From assembly GCA_023101505.1 (NCBI GenBank), contig LVZA01000001.1, positions 1,979,672 through 2,043,671 of the forward strand: DNA of 64,000 nt, written 5' to 3'. The notes under the pieces are model-generated. The model made no database searches. It was not told the origin of the DNA and was given only the letters and a program-made list of their open reading frames with translations. Shown here in pieces: positions 12,341 to 23,224 of this stretch; the first letter of the stretch is position 1; the number at the start of each line of letters is the position of its first letter. Source of the stretch: Pasteurellaceae bacterium Pebbles2 (GTDB taxonomy: Bacteria > Pseudomonadota > Gammaproteobacteria > Enterobacterales > Pasteurellaceae). A program made the translations under genes and the position numbers.

Positions 12341-13149
12341 TGAAATTTTCAGTTTTAATGTCCTTATATATTAAGGAAAATCCTATTTTCTTACGAGAAA
12401 GTTTACAAAGTTTAGTCGAGCAAACCGTGCAAGCTGATGAAATTGTATTGGTATTAGACGGTGCAATTACTACAGAATTAGAGCAAGTATTAAATGAATT
12501 TAGCGACAAATTGCCGTTAAAGTTAGTGCCATTGCCACAAAATGTCGGCTTAGGAAAAGCCTTAAATGAGGGGATTAAAGCCGCTAATAATGAATGGTTG
12601 TTCCGAATGGACACCGATGACATTTGTTATCCTAAACGTTTTGAAAAACAAGTGGAATTTATTGAGCAAAATCCCGATGTGGTACTATTTAGCACGCAAA
12701 TTTCGGAATTTGATACTGATCCAAAGCAAGTATTAGCGATTCGTCGTGTGCCTGTTTCTTATGAAGATATTGTTAAATTTAATCGAATTCGTTCGCCGTT
12801 TAATCATATGACCGTCGCATATAAGAAATCTGTGCTAGAAGAAGTTGGCGGTTATCAGCACCATTTATTTTTGGAAGATTATAATTTATGGAATCGAATT
12901 ATTGCCAAAGGTTATAAAGTTGGCAATTTACCTGAGATTTTACTTTATGCTCGCACGGCTGGGAACGCAATGTTTAATCGTCGTCGTGGTTGGATTTATG
13001 CCAAAAGCGAATGGAAACTTTATCAATTAAAACGTGAATTAAATATTCAAACTGCATTTGCAGGCTTGAATACTTTTTTATTACGCACAGTTCCTCGCTT
13101 AATGCCTGTTTGGCTTGTTAAAGCATTATATAAACTTGTTAGAAAATAA
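12340..13149 (+). CDS. Glycosyltransferase family 2 (LsgF-like)
   Basis: A 269-residue GT2 enzyme beginning KFSVLMSLYIKENPIFLRES, with LPQNVGLGKALNEGI and the catalytic-site FRMDTDDICYP near residue 90. The C-terminal quarter is basic and amphipathic, as in membrane-associated transferases. It is the last gene of the glycan operon, only 19 bases before mltB. The opening resembles H. influenzae LsgF of the lsg lipooligosaccharide cluster, which supports a role in extending lipooligosaccharide or an O-antigen-like chain. Donor and linkage unknown. Confidence 0.88.
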   Translation: MKFSVLMSLYIKENPIFLRESLQSLVEQTVQADEIVLVLDGAITTELEQVLNEFSDKLPLKLVPLPQNVGLGKALNEGIKAANNEWLFRMDTDDICYPKRFEKQVEFIEQNPDVVLFSTQISEFDTDPKQVLAIRRVPVSYEDIVKFNRIRSPFNHMTVAYKKSVLEEVGGYQHHLFLEDYNLWNRIIAKGYKVGNLPEILLYARTAGNAMFNRRRGWIYAKSEWKLYQLKRELNIQTAFAGLNTFLLRTVPRLMPVWLVKALYKLVRK

Positions 13150-13168
13150 CTATTTAGGAAAGTAATTT

Positions 13169-14257
13169 ATGAAAACTGTATTAAAACTCACCGCACTTTG
13201 TGGCTGTTTAATTTTGGCTGGCTGTTCTTCAAGTTCATCACAGCACATTTCAGCGTTAAGTGATGGAGCAAGCTACAATAAAGCTCGCACCTTGGATAAT
13301 TTCAACGATTACGTGCAATTTTTAAAACGCAAAGCCGCAGGGCAGGGCGTGTCGGAACGTACCTTAAATGCACAAAATAACATTCGTTACATCGAAAGTG
13401 CTGTGCGTTTAGACCAAAAACAAGCGGGCAATGCGGCTCGTCGCAAAAATCAACCGCCATTGCCACCAAATCCAAATGGGGCAACTAATTACATCAACAA
13501 GCACTTAACCCAAGCCAAAGTCAACAAAGCGGAAGACAATTATTGGGACGTTCGCACCCAGCTACAAAAAGCCAGCAAAGCCTATGGCGTACAACAGGAA
13601 TTTATCTTAGCGTTGTGGGGAATGGAGAGTAGTTTTGGTTATTATCAAGGCAATTATGACGTGCTTTCGGTATTAGCCACCCTTGCTTTTGATGGTCGTC
13701 GTGAAAAATTATTCAGCAAAGAATTTATTAATGCGATGAAGATGTTGGATAAAGGTCATTTAGATCGTGCCAAAATGCTAGGCTCTTGGGCTGGGGCAAT
13801 GGGGCAAACGCAATTTATGCCAAGCTCTTATTTAAGCTACGCCGCAGACGGTGATAAAGACGGCCGTGCCGATATTTGGACGAACGAATACGACGTGTTT
13901 GCTTCTATCGCCAACTATTTACACACTGTCGGCTGGGACAATAAATTGCCGTGGGGCGTGGAAGTAGTATTAACACAGCCAATGGATTTAAGCCTTTCAG
14001 GCACAGAAAAAGGCAAAGCTCGCTCTCTTTCTAGCTGGCAAGCGCAGGGGGTAATGCTGAAAAATGGGACTGAAATGCAGAAATTGAATGCCTTATCTTC
14101 GGCACAATTATGGTTAGTTCGCCCAGATAAAAATGTGGGGAGAGCATTTTTAGTATCAAATAATTTCCGCACGATTTTAGACTGGAACAGATCGAATTAT
14201 TACGCCTTAAGCGTGGGAATGTTTGCAGATCGCATTAAATCGGCAACAGGTTTATAA
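13169..14257 (+). CDS. mltB: Membrane-bound lytic murein transglycosylase B
   Basis: Cleaves the glycan strands of peptidoglycan with formation of 1,6-anhydromuramic ends, allowing wall turnover and insertion of envelope machines. The 362-residue precursor has a lipoprotein signal with the lipobox LAGC (Cys19). The mature part holds the SLT-family catalytic domain with the catalytic glutamate E153 in LWGMESSFGYYQG, followed by GSWAGAMGQTQFMPSSYL, and the calcium-binding-like DGDKDGRADIW stretch known in MltB. An uptake signal is embedded in the signal-peptide codons. It directly follows the glycan operon by 19 bases and may be co-transcribed. A hairpin terminator follows. Confidence 0.95.
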   Translation: MKTVLKLTALCGCLILAGCSSSSSQHISALSDGASYNKARTLDNFNDYVQFLKRKAAGQGVSERTLNAQNNIRYIESAVRLDQKQAGNAARRKNQPPLPPNPNGATNYINKHLTQAKVNKAEDNYWDVRTQLQKASKAYGVQQEFILALWGMESSFGYYQGNYDVLSVLATLAFDGRREKLFSKEFINAMKMLDKGHLDRAKMLGSWAGAMGQTQFMPSSYLSYAADGDKDGRADIWTNEYDVFASIANYLHTVGWDNKLPWGVEVVLTQPMDLSLSGTEKGKARSLSSWQAQGVMLKNGTEMQKLNALSSAQLWLVRPDKNVGRAFLVSNNFRTILDWNRSNYYALSVGMFADRIKSATGL

Positions 14258-14262
14258 AAGTG

Positions 14263-14291
14263 AAAAAGGTCAGTTTGAACTGACCTTTTTT
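14263..14291. terminator. Bidirectional terminator between mltB and trpC
   Basis: AAAAAGGTCAGTT is repeated as an inverted arm AACTGACCTTTTTT around a GA centre, giving a strong stem flanked by A and T runs. It serves the two convergent transcription units. Confidence 0.88.
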
Positions 14292-14305
14292 GTTTTCGGC
14301 GACAA

Positions 14306-15724
14306 TTAAGCTAATATTTTATGAAAAACTGCGGTTAATTTCTCCGCACTTTTTACGCCTTTGGCACTTTCAACGCCTGAATTTAGATCTACACCTAAAC
14401 AGCCTTGAGCAAGGGCTTGTTCGATATTTTCAGGGGAAATTCCGCCAGCCAACAAGATGCGATTTTTTTGTTCGTCAGGAATTTTAGACCAATCAAACGT
14501 TTTGCCAGTGCCACCTTGCTGGTTGCCGATTTTGCTGTCGAGTACATAGCGATCTACACCTGAAATATCAGGCATTTCAACCACGCTTTGGCTTTCAACA
14601 TCGACTGAAATCGCTTTCCAAATTTGAGTTTGGGCAGGCAGTTGCTGGCGAAGTGCGGTGATAAATTCAGCCGTTTCTGCGCCGTGTAATTGCACGGCAA
14701 ATAGACTGAGCTGAGAAGCGATTTTCACAATAAAATCAATCTGTTGATTTTGGAATACACCGACAAAACGAAGTGGCGCAGTGGTTACTAATTCTTGCGC
14801 TTGACGCAGTGATACCTGGCGTGGCGAGCCTTCGGCAAAAATTAAGCCACCATAAAGTGCACCAAGTTGATAGACGGCTTGCACATCTTGATTTCGGGTT
14901 AAACCGCACACTTTGTTTTCGCCATAAATGACCGCACGCACGGCGTTATTTAAATCAGGGCTGCCCATTAAACTGCTGCCAATCAAAAAGCCGTGTGAAA
15001 CAGGTTTTAGATCTTTAACTTGTTGATGGCTATAAATGCCTGATTCACTGATAATTCGAGCATCGGCAGGAATTTGTACGGCATATTTTTCCACTAAATG
15101 TTTTACACGGTTAAGATCCACGCTTAAGTCGTGTAAATTGCGGTTATTCACACCAATAATTTTTGCGCCCAAAGCTAAGGCACGCTCAAATTCTTCTTCG
15201 TTGCTCGTTTCGGTCAACACGCCCATTCCTAATTGGTGGGCAAGTGCGGCTAATTTTTGGTAAGTTTCATCATCAACCACGGAAAGCATCAGCAAAATTC
15301 CATCGGCATTATGAAAGCGAGCCAAATAAACCTGATATTCATCGATCATAAAGTCTTTGCAAAGCACTGGTTGTGTTACAATGTCACGAACTTGTTGGAT
15401 GTAGGCAAAATCCCCTTGGAAGTATTTTTCATCGGTAAGCACGGAAATGACCGAAGCATAATTTTTATACACTTGAGCAATATCGGCTAAATTAAATTCC
15501 GCACGAATTAAGCCTTTTGACGGCGACGCTTTTTTGCATTCTAAAATAAACGCAGGGGATTGGTGCGTGCCTTGTTGTAAGGCTTGGTAAAAACTGCGGT
15601 CAGATTTTTCAATCTTTTGTTGAAATTCTGCGAGCGGAAATGCCGCTTTTTTTTGTTTTACCCATTCAATTTTATCAAGCACAATTTTTTGTAAGATCGT
15701 TGGGGCATTTTGATTAATTTGCAT
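14306..15724 (-). CDS. trpC: Bifunctional indole-3-glycerol phosphate synthase / phosphoribosylanthranilate isomerase
   Basis: Catalyses two consecutive tryptophan-pathway steps: isomerisation of phosphoribosylanthranilate (C-terminal TrpF domain, about residues 257-472) and ring closure to indole-3-glycerol phosphate (N-terminal TrpC domain, 1-255). Visible motifs include [14 protein letters not shown] near residue 60, [20 protein letters not shown], and VCGLTRNQD at the start of the TrpF half, with [10 protein letters not shown] near the end. The fusion and the 472-residue length match the enterobacterial and Haemophilus enzyme. It is the last gene of the trp operon; its start overlaps the end of the GST gene by 11 bases. 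Confidence 0.96.
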   Translation of the reverse strand: MQINQNAPTILQKIVLDKIEWVKQKKAAFPLAEFQQKIEKSDRSFYQALQQGTHQSPAFILECKKASPSKGLIRAEFNLADIAQVYKNYASVISVLTDEKYFQGDFAYIQQVRDIVTQPVLCKDFMIDEYQVYLARFHNADGILLMLSVVDDETYQKLAALAHQLGMGVLTETSNEEEFERALALGAKIIGVNNRNLHDLSVDLNRVKHLVEKYAVQIPADARIISESGIYSHQQVKDLKPVSHGFLIGSSLMGSPDLNNAVRAVIYGENKVCGLTRNQDVQAVYQLGALYGGLIFAEGSPRQVSLRQAQELVTTAPLRFVGVFQNQQIDFIVKIASQLSLFAVQLHGAETAEFITALRQQLPAQTQIWKAISVDVESQSVVEMPDISGVDRYVLDSKIGNQQGGTGKTFDWSKIPDEQKNRILLAGGISPENIEQALAQGCLGVDLNSGVESAKGVKSAEKLTAVFHKILA

Positions 15725-16349
15725 TTTCTTTATTTAACCATTGTTGTAATGTTGCTGAATGTTGAATTTTTTGCTGATAGCGCAAGGTGGCATCGCTTAA
15801 ATAGCCGTGTAATCCGTAGATTTCAATGCGACCGACCACGGGGGCGAAAAAGGCATCAACGGCGGTAAATTTGTCGCCAGCTAAATAGTCGCCACCAAAA
15901 CGGCTTAAACCTTGCGACCAAATTTGGTCAATGCGTTGTAATTCTTGCAGCACTTTTTGCTGCTCAACTGCGGTGCAAATTTCGCTGAAATTAAAGCGTT
16001 TAAGGGGATCGTAATTGCAGAATGTACGTAACTGTTCAAAGCCCGAGTGCATTTCTGCGCACACACTGCGAGACCACGCTCGCGCATCTTTATCTTGTGC
16101 CCAAACTTGTGGGTATTCTTCCGCCAAATATTCCACAATGGCAAGGCTGTCCCAAATAACTGTGTCGCCGTCTGTTAGCAAGGGGATTTTTGCCGTCGGC
16201 GAAATTTGCGCTAATAATTGGCGTAGGGCGGTTTTGTCTTGCAAGTAGGGAATTTGCTTTTCTTCAAACGGAATGTTTAATTCTTTCAGCAAAATCCACG
16301 GGCGCAAAGACCACGAAGAATAAGGCGCATAAAAGTGTAGTTGGTACAT
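15714..16349 (-). CDS. Glutathione S-transferase family protein inside the trp operon
   Basis: A 211-residue two-domain protein: a thioredoxin-like N-terminal half (residues 1-75, with [14 protein letters not shown] as the likely glutathione-activating region and [26 protein letters not shown] as the cis-proline and substrate-binding stretch, given here in outline only) and an all-helical C-terminal half. The ATG at 16349 follows a GGGGAG ribosome site. It is wedged between trpD and trpC and overlaps trpC by 11 bases, so it is translated with the operon. No role in tryptophan synthesis is known; detoxification or maleylacetoacetate-isomerase-like activity are alternatives. Confidence 0.85.
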   Translation of the reverse strand: MYQLHFYAPYSSWSLRPWILLKELNIPFEEKQIPYLQDKTALRQLLAQISPTAKIPLLTDGDTVIWDSLAIVEYLAEEYPQVWAQDKDARAWSRSVCAEMHSGFEQLRTFCNYDPLKRFNFSEICTAVEQQKVLQELQRIDQIWSQGLSRFGGDYLAGDKFTAVDAFFAPVVGRIEIYGLHGYLSDATLRYQQKIQHSATLQQWLNKENAN

Positions 16350-16369
16350 TTCTCCCCCTTTATTGCGAT

Positions 16370-17371
16370 TTAATATTGGCAAAGTTTTTGTAAGGTTTCG
16401 TATGCTTTGCCTGTGGCGATGTGATCCAAAACTTGCTGAGCATTTTGTTTTAAATCAGCCTTACCAAATAATTTGAGTAACATTGCCATGTTCATTGCCA
16501 CGGCTTGAGCGTGTTCAGCTTTGCCCTTACCTTGTAAAAGTGCGGTCAACATTTGCGCATTTTCTTGCGGTTCGCCGCCTTTTAGGCTTTCGAGAGGTTG
16601 TGGCTCGAAACCAAAATCATAAGGCGAAACGCTGTAATATTCAATATTGCCGTTACGAATTTCTGCCACTTCAGTTTTGCCGTGAATTGCCACTTCATCT
16701 AAGCCTGAGCCGTGTACAACGATGCTATTTTTTCCGCCGAGTTTCACCACGGTTTCTGCATAAGGGCGGACTAAATCAGGTGAATATACGCCGAGTAGTT
16801 GATGGGTTGGGCGAGCAGGGTTGCAAAGTGGACCGAGAATATTAAAAATCGTGCGTGTTTTTAAGGCTTGTCGCACCGGGGCGGCGTGTTTAAAACCTGG
16901 GTGATATTGCTGTGCCCACAAAAAGCATAAATTGCTCTCATCAAGTGCCGTGCGAGCTTGTTCGGCAGTCATATCAATGCGCACACCGAGAGCGCTCAAC
17001 ACATCGCTTGCGCCTGTTTTACTCGACACGCTGCGGTTGCCGTGTTTAGCGATTTTAACGCCTAAACTTGCGGCAACAATCGCAGATGCGGTGGAAATGT
17101 TAATCGTATTCGCACCGTCGCCGCCAGTGCCAACAATGTCCGCAAAAGGGTAGTCTGGCGTTGGAAAGGATTGGGCATTTGCCACAATCGCATTCACTGC
17201 ACCGCAGATTTCTTCAGGCGTTTCACCACGCATTTTGAGTGCAATAAGCGCACCTGCTAATTGTTCGCCAGAGAGTTCACCTTGCATTACGGCATTGAAA
17301 AGTTGCTCAGCTTGAGTTTGATTAAGTGTTTGTTTATCAAAGAGTTGTGCGAGTAAATCAGCGTTTTGCAT
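16370..17371 (-). CDS. trpD: Anthranilate phosphoribosyltransferase
   Basis: Transfers the phosphoribosyl group of PRPP to anthranilate, the second step of tryptophan synthesis. The 333-residue product carries the PRPP-binding loop [15 protein letters not shown] near residue 80, [15 protein letters not shown] near 105, and the [10 protein letters not shown] motif. I chose the ATG at 17371, preceded by AAGGATA, which gives the usual family length; the longer in-frame extension begins with unrelated residues. Unlike E. coli, trpD is not fused to trpG. It is 20 bases upstream of the GST gene and 60 bases downstream of the tautomerase-like gene. Confidence 0.96.
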   Translation of the reverse strand: MQNADLLAQLFDKQTLNQTQAEQLFNAVMQGELSGEQLAGALIALKMRGETPEEICGAVNAIVANAQSFPTPDYPFADIVGTGGDGANTINISTASAIVAASLGVKIAKHGNRSVSSKTGASDVLSALGVRIDMTAEQARTALDESNLCFLWAQQYHPGFKHAAPVRQALKTRTIFNILGPLCNPARPTHQLLGVYSPDLVRPYAETVVKLGGKNSIVVHGSGLDEVAIHGKTEVAEIRNGNIEYYSVSPYDFGFEPQPLESLKGGEPQENAQMLTALLQGKGKAEHAQAVAMNMAMLLKLFGKADLKQNAQQVLDHIATGKAYETLQKLCQY

Positions 17372-17431
17372 AATATATCCTTTTATTTTGTCGTTTATTG
17401 CTATAAAAGTGCGGTTAAATTTTCGCAAGTT

Positions 17432-18404
<973 letters not shown>

Positions 18405-18414
18405 TTTTTGCTCC

Positions 18415-19962
18415 TTAGGCTTTGTGGGCTTGGTTGGTTTGAATAATGGTGTTTAACACCGCACGAGCTTTGTGGCGAGTTTCGTCAGCTTCCATTTGCG
18501 GATCAGAATCTAACACTTCGCCGCAGCCAGCTTGAACGTGTGCAATGCCGTTTTGCACAAACGCAGAACGAATCACGATGCAGGTATCAAAATTGCCGTC
18601 AGACGTGAGATAGCCCACCGCACCGCCGTAACTGTGGCGTTTTTGTTGCTCGAATTGGTAAATGAGCTGCATTGCTTTAATTTTTGGCGCACCTGTGAGC
18701 GTGCCCATATTCATACAGGCTTGGTAGGCGTGTAGCGCATCAAGCTCAGGGCGAAGTTTGCCAACAACACGAGAAACAAGGTGCATAATGTGCGAATAGC
18801 GATCTACTTGCATTAATTCTTTCACGTGGCGAGTGCCGCTTTGGCAAACTCGAGCAATGTCGTTACGAGCCAAATCCACGAGCATTAAATGCTCCGCTAA
18901 CTCTTTGTGATCTAAGCGTAATTCCAATTCTAAGCGAGCATCAAGTTCAGGATCAATATTGCCGTTGGCATCAAAACCACGAGGACGAGATCCGGCAATC
19001 GGATAAATCTCAAGCTGGCGATTATCCGCCGAATATTTCAACGCACTTTCAGGCGACGCACCGAATAGGGTGAAATCTTCATCTTGCATATAGAACATAT
19101 AAGGGCTTGGGTTATTTTCCTTGAGCTGGCGATAAGTCGCAAGGCTATTTGGACAAGGAAGTGAAAAGCGACGAGATGGCACGATTTGGAACACATCACC
19201 CATATAAATATGTTGCTTAAGTGCGGTGATAATTTGCTTAAATTTATCATCGTCGTGATTGATTTGCACTTCGGTTGAAGCTGGAATAATCTCGGCTAAC
19301 GGTTTAAGTTGTTGTAAATCTTGCGAAATTTGCACCGCACTTTGTTGGGCTTTAGCTAATTCGTGTGAATTAAAGCAAAAACTTTGTAAGGTTGCTTGTT
19401 GGCTTTGATGATCGAAACGTAATAAATTTTCAGCAAGATAAAAAACATAATCAGGGCAAGTTAAGCCGTCATCTTGCAAGTTGATGCCGTTCATTGGAAT
19501 AAAGTTCGCCACTAAATCATAAGCAAATAAACCACCTAAAAACACAGGCGTTTGGCTATGCGCATAAAGTTGATTGATTTGGCGCAAGCCGTCGAAAATA
19601 GTTGCCGATTGCAATTTGCTGTCTTCATCAAGATTATGATCAAGGAGAGAAAATGTGGCTAATAATGTATTTTGGTCTTTTTCTGTTAATGTTGCTAAAC
19701 CCTGTAACTTTTCTTTTAAGTGGATAAGTACAGCTTTTCCGTTATTATTTAAGGCTTTAAAAGTTACATTATTGCCAAGGCAAGATATTTTTACTGCAGC
19801 GTTAATGAGTAACAAACTTTGCAAGCTATTTTTACTCGAAATTTCAGCGCTTTCGAGCAATAAACTATTATTTTTTTCTGCGCAAAGCGTGGTAAACACA
19901 GCCGCTAAATCGCTGTGATATTGCACCTTTTGGCTTAATACTTGAATATAAGGTTGAAACAT
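18415..19962 (-). CDS. trpE: Anthranilate synthase component I
   Basis: Converts chorismate and ammonia to anthranilate, the committed step to tryptophan. The 515-residue product matches the E. coli enzyme (520 residues). The N-terminal LLLESAEISSKNSLQSLLL segment is the tryptophan feedback-binding region, and the C-terminal chorismate-binding domain shows GDVFQIVPSRRF, PIAGSRPRG, LMLVDLARNDIARVC and GTLTGAPKIKAMQLI. It is the first gene of the operon. Only about 22 bases separate the predicted transcription start from the ATG, leaving no room for a leader peptide and attenuator, so control is expected through the operator alone. Confidence 0.97.
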   Translation of the reverse strand: MFQPYIQVLSQKVQYHSDLAAVFTTLCAEKNNSLLLESAEISSKNSLQSLLLINAAVKISCLGNNVTFKALNNNGKAVLIHLKEKLQGLATLTEKDQNTLLATFSLLDHNLDEDSKLQSATIFDGLRQINQLYAHSQTPVFLGGLFAYDLVANFIPMNGINLQDDGLTCPDYVFYLAENLLRFDHQSQQATLQSFCFNSHELAKAQQSAVQISQDLQQLKPLAEIIPASTEVQINHDDDKFKQIITALKQHIYMGDVFQIVPSRRFSLPCPNSLATYRQLKENNPSPYMFYMQDEDFTLFGASPESALKYSADNRQLEIYPIAGSRPRGFDANGNIDPELDARLELELRLDHKELAEHLMLVDLARNDIARVCQSGTRHVKELMQVDRYSHIMHLVSRVVGKLRPELDALHAYQACMNMGTLTGAPKIKAMQLIYQFEQQKRHSYGGAVGYLTSDGNFDTCIVIRSAFVQNGIAHVQAGCGEVLDSDPQMEADETRHKARAVLNTIIQTNQAHKA

Positions 19963-19986
19963 TTTGCATTCCTTTTGATTACTTTT

Positions 19987-20020
19987 GCACTATTAAACTA
20001 GTACGTGATTATTTTGTCAA
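19987..20020 (-). promoter_or_regulatory. trp operon promoter with overlapping TrpR-type operator
   Basis: On the minus strand TTGACA (20015-20020), a 17-base spacer and TTTAAT (19992-19997) form a good sigma-70 promoter. The 18-base sequence GTACTAGTTTAATAGTGC (19987-20004) overlaps the -10 and matches the known trp operator core ACTAGTTnAnTAGT of E. coli with a few changes. A tryptophan-bound TrpR dimer here would block RNA polymerase. trpR itself is not in the window. Confidence 0.8.
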
Positions 20021-20216
20021 GTGCAGGAGTAAGATTTTATCTTTTTTCTTTATCAATCGTGTTTATTTATCGCAGTTTGCTCACCTAATCGTTTACTTAA
20101 GGTGAAAGAGCGCAGAGTAGCAGAAAAAGTGCGGTTATTTTTGCGCAAGTTTCTGAAAGCTGTTATTATAACCAGTTTTCGGCGTTCGTAAATGATAATT
20201 TATAAGGTAAGCAAAA

Positions 20217-21155
20217 ATGTTTGCATTAGAAATCAAAGGATTAACTAAAGCCTACAAAAACGGAGTTAAAGCATTAAATGGCATTGACTTAACCGTTGAC
20301 GAGGGCGATTTTTATGCCTTGCTTGGGCATAATGGCGCAGGTAAATCCACCACTATTGGCATTCTTAGCTCATTGGTGAATAAAACCAGTGGGGAAGTGA
20401 AAGTGTTTGGCTATGATCTCACACAGCAGCCCAACCAAGTTAAACAGCATATTGGTTTAGTGCCACAAGAATTTAATTTTAATCAATTTGAAAAAGTGAT
20501 TGATATTTTGCTCAATCAAGCAGGCTATTACGGCATTCCACACCAAGAAGCCTTGCCACGAGCGGAGATCTGGTTAAAAAAATTAGATTTATGGGAAAAA
20601 CGTGAGCAGCAAGCGATGCGTTTATCAGGCGGTATGAAACGTCGATTAATGATTGCCCGAGCGTTAATGCACAATCCAAAATTATTAATTTTAGACGAGC
20701 CGACAGCGGGCGTAGATATTGAATTACGCCGCAGTTTATGGGCATTTTTAGCTGAATTAAATGCACAAGGCACGACGATTATTTTAACCACGCATTATTT
20801 AGAAGAAGCTGAAATGTTGTGTCGCCATATTGGTATTATTCAGCAAGGTAAATTAGTGTTAAATATGCCGATGAAAGCGCTTTTAGCAAAATTAGAAACA
20901 GAAACATTTGTGTTAGATTTAGCCCAAAATGCGACGTTGTCACAAATTACCGATTATCATATTAAGCAACTAGAACAACATTCTATTGAAGTAGAAGTGC
21001 ATCGTGAACAGGGTTTAAATGCTTTATTTTCCCAACTCTCAGCGCAGGGCGTGCAGGTGTTGAGTATGCGCAACAAAGCGAATCGTTTAGAAGAATTATT
21101 TGTTCGAATGGCATTAAATAAGCCTGAAGAAAGCCAAACGGGAGTGGTGAAATGA
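20217..21155 (+). CDS. yadG: ABC transporter ATP-binding protein YadG
   Basis: The 312-residue ATPase of an ABC-2-type exporter. Walker A is GHNGAGKST (residues 37-45), the signature is LSGGMKRR, and Walker B is LLILDEPTAGVD, followed by the switch histidine in TTHYLEEAEM. Length and pairing with a YadH permease match E. coli YadGH (YadG 308 residues). It overlaps the permease gene by 4 bases (ATGA), so the two are translationally coupled. The substrate is unknown. It is divergent from the trp operon across a 254-base intergenic region. Confidence 0.92.
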   Translation: MFALEIKGLTKAYKNGVKALNGIDLTVDEGDFYALLGHNGAGKSTTIGILSSLVNKTSGEVKVFGYDLTQQPNQVKQHIGLVPQEFNFNQFEKVIDILLNQAGYYGIPHQEALPRAEIWLKKLDLWEKREQQAMRLSGGMKRRLMIARALMHNPKLLILDEPTAGVDIELRRSLWAFLAELNAQGTTIILTTHYLEEAEMLCRHIGIIQQGKLVLNMPMKALLAKLETETFVLDLAQNATLSQITDYHIKQLEQHSIEVEVHREQGLNALFSQLSAQGVQVLSMRNKANRLEELFVRMALNKPEESQTGVVK

Positions 21156-21919
21156 AATTAGCTTGGGTCGCATTTAATACGATTTTGCATAAAGAAATCC
21201 GCCGATTTACTCGAATTTGGGTGCAAACACTTGTACCACCAGTGATTACAATGACCTTGTATTTCGTGATTTTTGGGCAATTAATCGGCAGCCGCATTGG
21301 CGAAATGGGCGGTTTTAGCTATATGCAATTTATCGTGCCAGGGCTGATTATGATGTCGGCATTAACCAATTCTTTTAGTAATGTGGCTTCGTCTTTTTAT
21401 AGCACGAAGTTTGCTCGCAACGTGGAAGAATTGCTGATTTCCCCAACCTCATCTCATATCATTATTTTAGGTTATATGGCAGGCGGAATGGCGAGAGGCT
21501 TGTGCGTAGGCGTGTTGGTTACGGCAATTTCACTCTTTTTTGTATCGTTCGACGTACATTCGTGGTGGATTGTGGGGCTGACTTTATTATTTACCACCGC
21601 AGCTTTTGCGCTAGGGGGATTAATTAACGCTATTTTTGCGCAATCTTTTGACGATATTAGCATTATTCCCACATTCATTTTAACGCCATTAACTTATTTG
21701 GGCGGAGTATTTTATTCCATTTCATTGTTGCCGCCATTTTGGCAAGCTGTGTCGAAATTAAACCCTATTGTGTATATGATTAACGGCTTCCGTTATGGCT
21801 TTTTAGGCATTAGCGATGTGCCATTGGTCTATACTTTTGCGGTGTTGATGTTATTTATCTTCGCCCTATATAGCTTTGCTTATTATCTAATTAGTCGTGG
21901 CATTGGCTTGCGCCATTAA
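21152..21919 (+). CDS. yadH: ABC-2 type permease YadH
   Basis: A 255-residue inner-membrane permease with about six hydrophobic helices, beginning with a short amphipathic region (KEIRRFTRIWVQTLVPPV) typical of ABC-2 permeases. Other landmarks are SFSNVASSFYSTKFARNVEELL and the LGGVFYSISLLPPFWQ segment of the family. It partners with YadG as a dimeric exporter of unknown substrate. The start overlaps the yadG stop. An uptake signal follows the stop. Confidence 0.92.
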   Translation: MKLAWVAFNTILHKEIRRFTRIWVQTLVPPVITMTLYFVIFGQLIGSRIGEMGGFSYMQFIVPGLIMMSALTNSFSNVASSFYSTKFARNVEELLISPTSSHIIILGYMAGGMARGLCVGVLVTAISLFFVSFDVHSWWIVGLTLLFTTAAFALGGLINAIFAQSFDDISIIPTFILTPLTYLGGVFYSISLLPPFWQAVSKLNPIVYMINGFRYGFLGISDVPLVYTFAVLMLFIFALYSFAYYLISRGIGLRH

Positions 21920-21994
21920 TTTGATAAAGAAATCATTCACGCACCGATAAAAGTGCGGTGAAATTTTGATGAGTTTTTAAGGAGAAAAGAACAA

Positions 21995-23053
21995 ATGTGG
22001 TCGGATATTTTTATTGGCTATGGAATTTTTATTTTAGAAATTTTAACGATTTTATTGGTCGTGGCAGGGATTGTAGTGATGATCTTTGCTTTAAAACAGA
22101 AAAAAGCGCAATCGCACGGTGAATTGACGATTACGGATTTGTCTGAAGAATATGAAGATAACAGCAAAAAATTGCGTGATTTTCATTTAACGGAAGATGA
22201 ATTAAAAGAAGCGGAAAAAGCGCAGAAAAAAGCGGATAAAGCAGAAGCAAAAGCCGCTAAAGCGAAGCGCAAAAAAGGCGAAGTTGAAGATAAAGTCAAA
22301 AAGCCCGTGTTGTATGTGCTTAATTTTAAAGGTGATATTCACGCTTCTGAAACAGCCGCATTGCGTGAAGAAATTAGTGCAATTATTAATGTTGCGAACC
22401 CAGAAGATGAAGTGTTGTTACGCCTAGAAAGCCCTGGTGGTGTGGTTCACGGTTATGGTTTGGCAGCATCACAATTAGCTCGTTTAAAACAAAAAGGCAT
22501 TAAATTAACGGTTGCCGTGGACAAAGTTGCGGCAAGCGGTGGTTATATGATGGCGTGTGTAGCAGATAAAATTATTTCTGCGCCATTTGCGATTATTGGC
22601 TCTGTGGGCGTGGTGGCTCAAGTGCCAAATATTCACCGTTTATTGAAAAAGCACGATGTTGATGTTGATGTGATGACAGCAGGCGAATATAAGCGCACTG
22701 TAACGGTATTAGGTGAAAATACGGAAAAAGGTAAGCAAAAATTCCAGCAAGAATTAGAGCAAACACACGAATTATTTAAGCAATTTGTGGCGCAAAATAG
22801 ACCGCAGTTAGACGTGGCGAAAATTGCCACTGGTGAGCATTGGTTTGGGCAGCAAGCCTTAGAACTAAACTTGGTTGATGAAATTGCGACAAGCGATGAT
22901 GTGATTTTACAGGCAATGCCGAATAAATCAGTGATTGAATTGAAATATAAGCAGAAAAAATCAATGTTGCAAAAGTTGGGTAAACAAGCAGAAGAAAGTG
23001 CAGACAATGTGTTATTAACGTGGTTAAAACGTCAAGAACGCACTTTTTTATAA
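21995..23053 (+). CDS. sohB: Protease SohB (peptidase family S49)
   Basis: An inner-membrane serine protease of 352 residues facing the periplasm. One N-terminal membrane helix (residues 8-33) is followed by a charged lysine- and alanine-rich linker and the S49 domain. The Ser-Lys dyad is S181 in KVAASGGYMMAC and K233 in TAGEYKRTVT; RLESPGGVVHGYG carries the oxyanion glycines. In E. coli, extra SohB suppresses loss of the periplasmic protease DegP, implying a role in removing damaged envelope proteins. It is a single gene with an AAGGAG ribosome site. A second S49 protease, SppA, lies at 32.8 kb. Confidence 0.93.
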   Translation: MWSDIFIGYGIFILEILTILLVVAGIVVMIFALKQKKAQSHGELTITDLSEEYEDNSKKLRDFHLTEDELKEAEKAQKKADKAEAKAAKAKRKKGEVEDKVKKPVLYVLNFKGDIHASETAALREEISAIINVANPEDEVLLRLESPGGVVHGYGLAASQLARLKQKGIKLTVAVDKVAASGGYMMACVADKIISAPFAIIGSVGVVAQVPNIHRLLKKHDVDVDVMTAGEYKRTVTVLGENTEKGKQKFQQELEQTHELFKQFVAQNRPQLDVAKIATGEHWFGQQALELNLVDEIATSDDVILQAMPNKSVIELKYKQKKSMLQKLGKQAEESADNVLLTWLKRQERTFL

Positions 23054-23224
23054 GGTTATTTAATATTCTTGCTAAAAAAGTAGCAAATTTTGTTTTACTT
23101 TCAAGATATTTAATATTATTATAGCCAACTGAATTGTAGCGGTGTTTATATGATGCTTTAATCTTCATATTATTCGCTATAATTAGCAATGATAGGATTA
23201 TGAAACATTATTAAGGTAAATTTA

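Noticed and set aside
7296-13149. Phase-variable tetranucleotide repeats in the glycan operon
   Set aside because: No CAAT-, GCAA- or similar tandem tracts typical of Haemophilus lic/lex genes occur in the operon.
19963-20216. trp leader peptide and attenuator
   Set aside because: The predicted transcription start is only about 22 bases from trpE, and no short Trp-rich reading frame or alternative hairpins were found.
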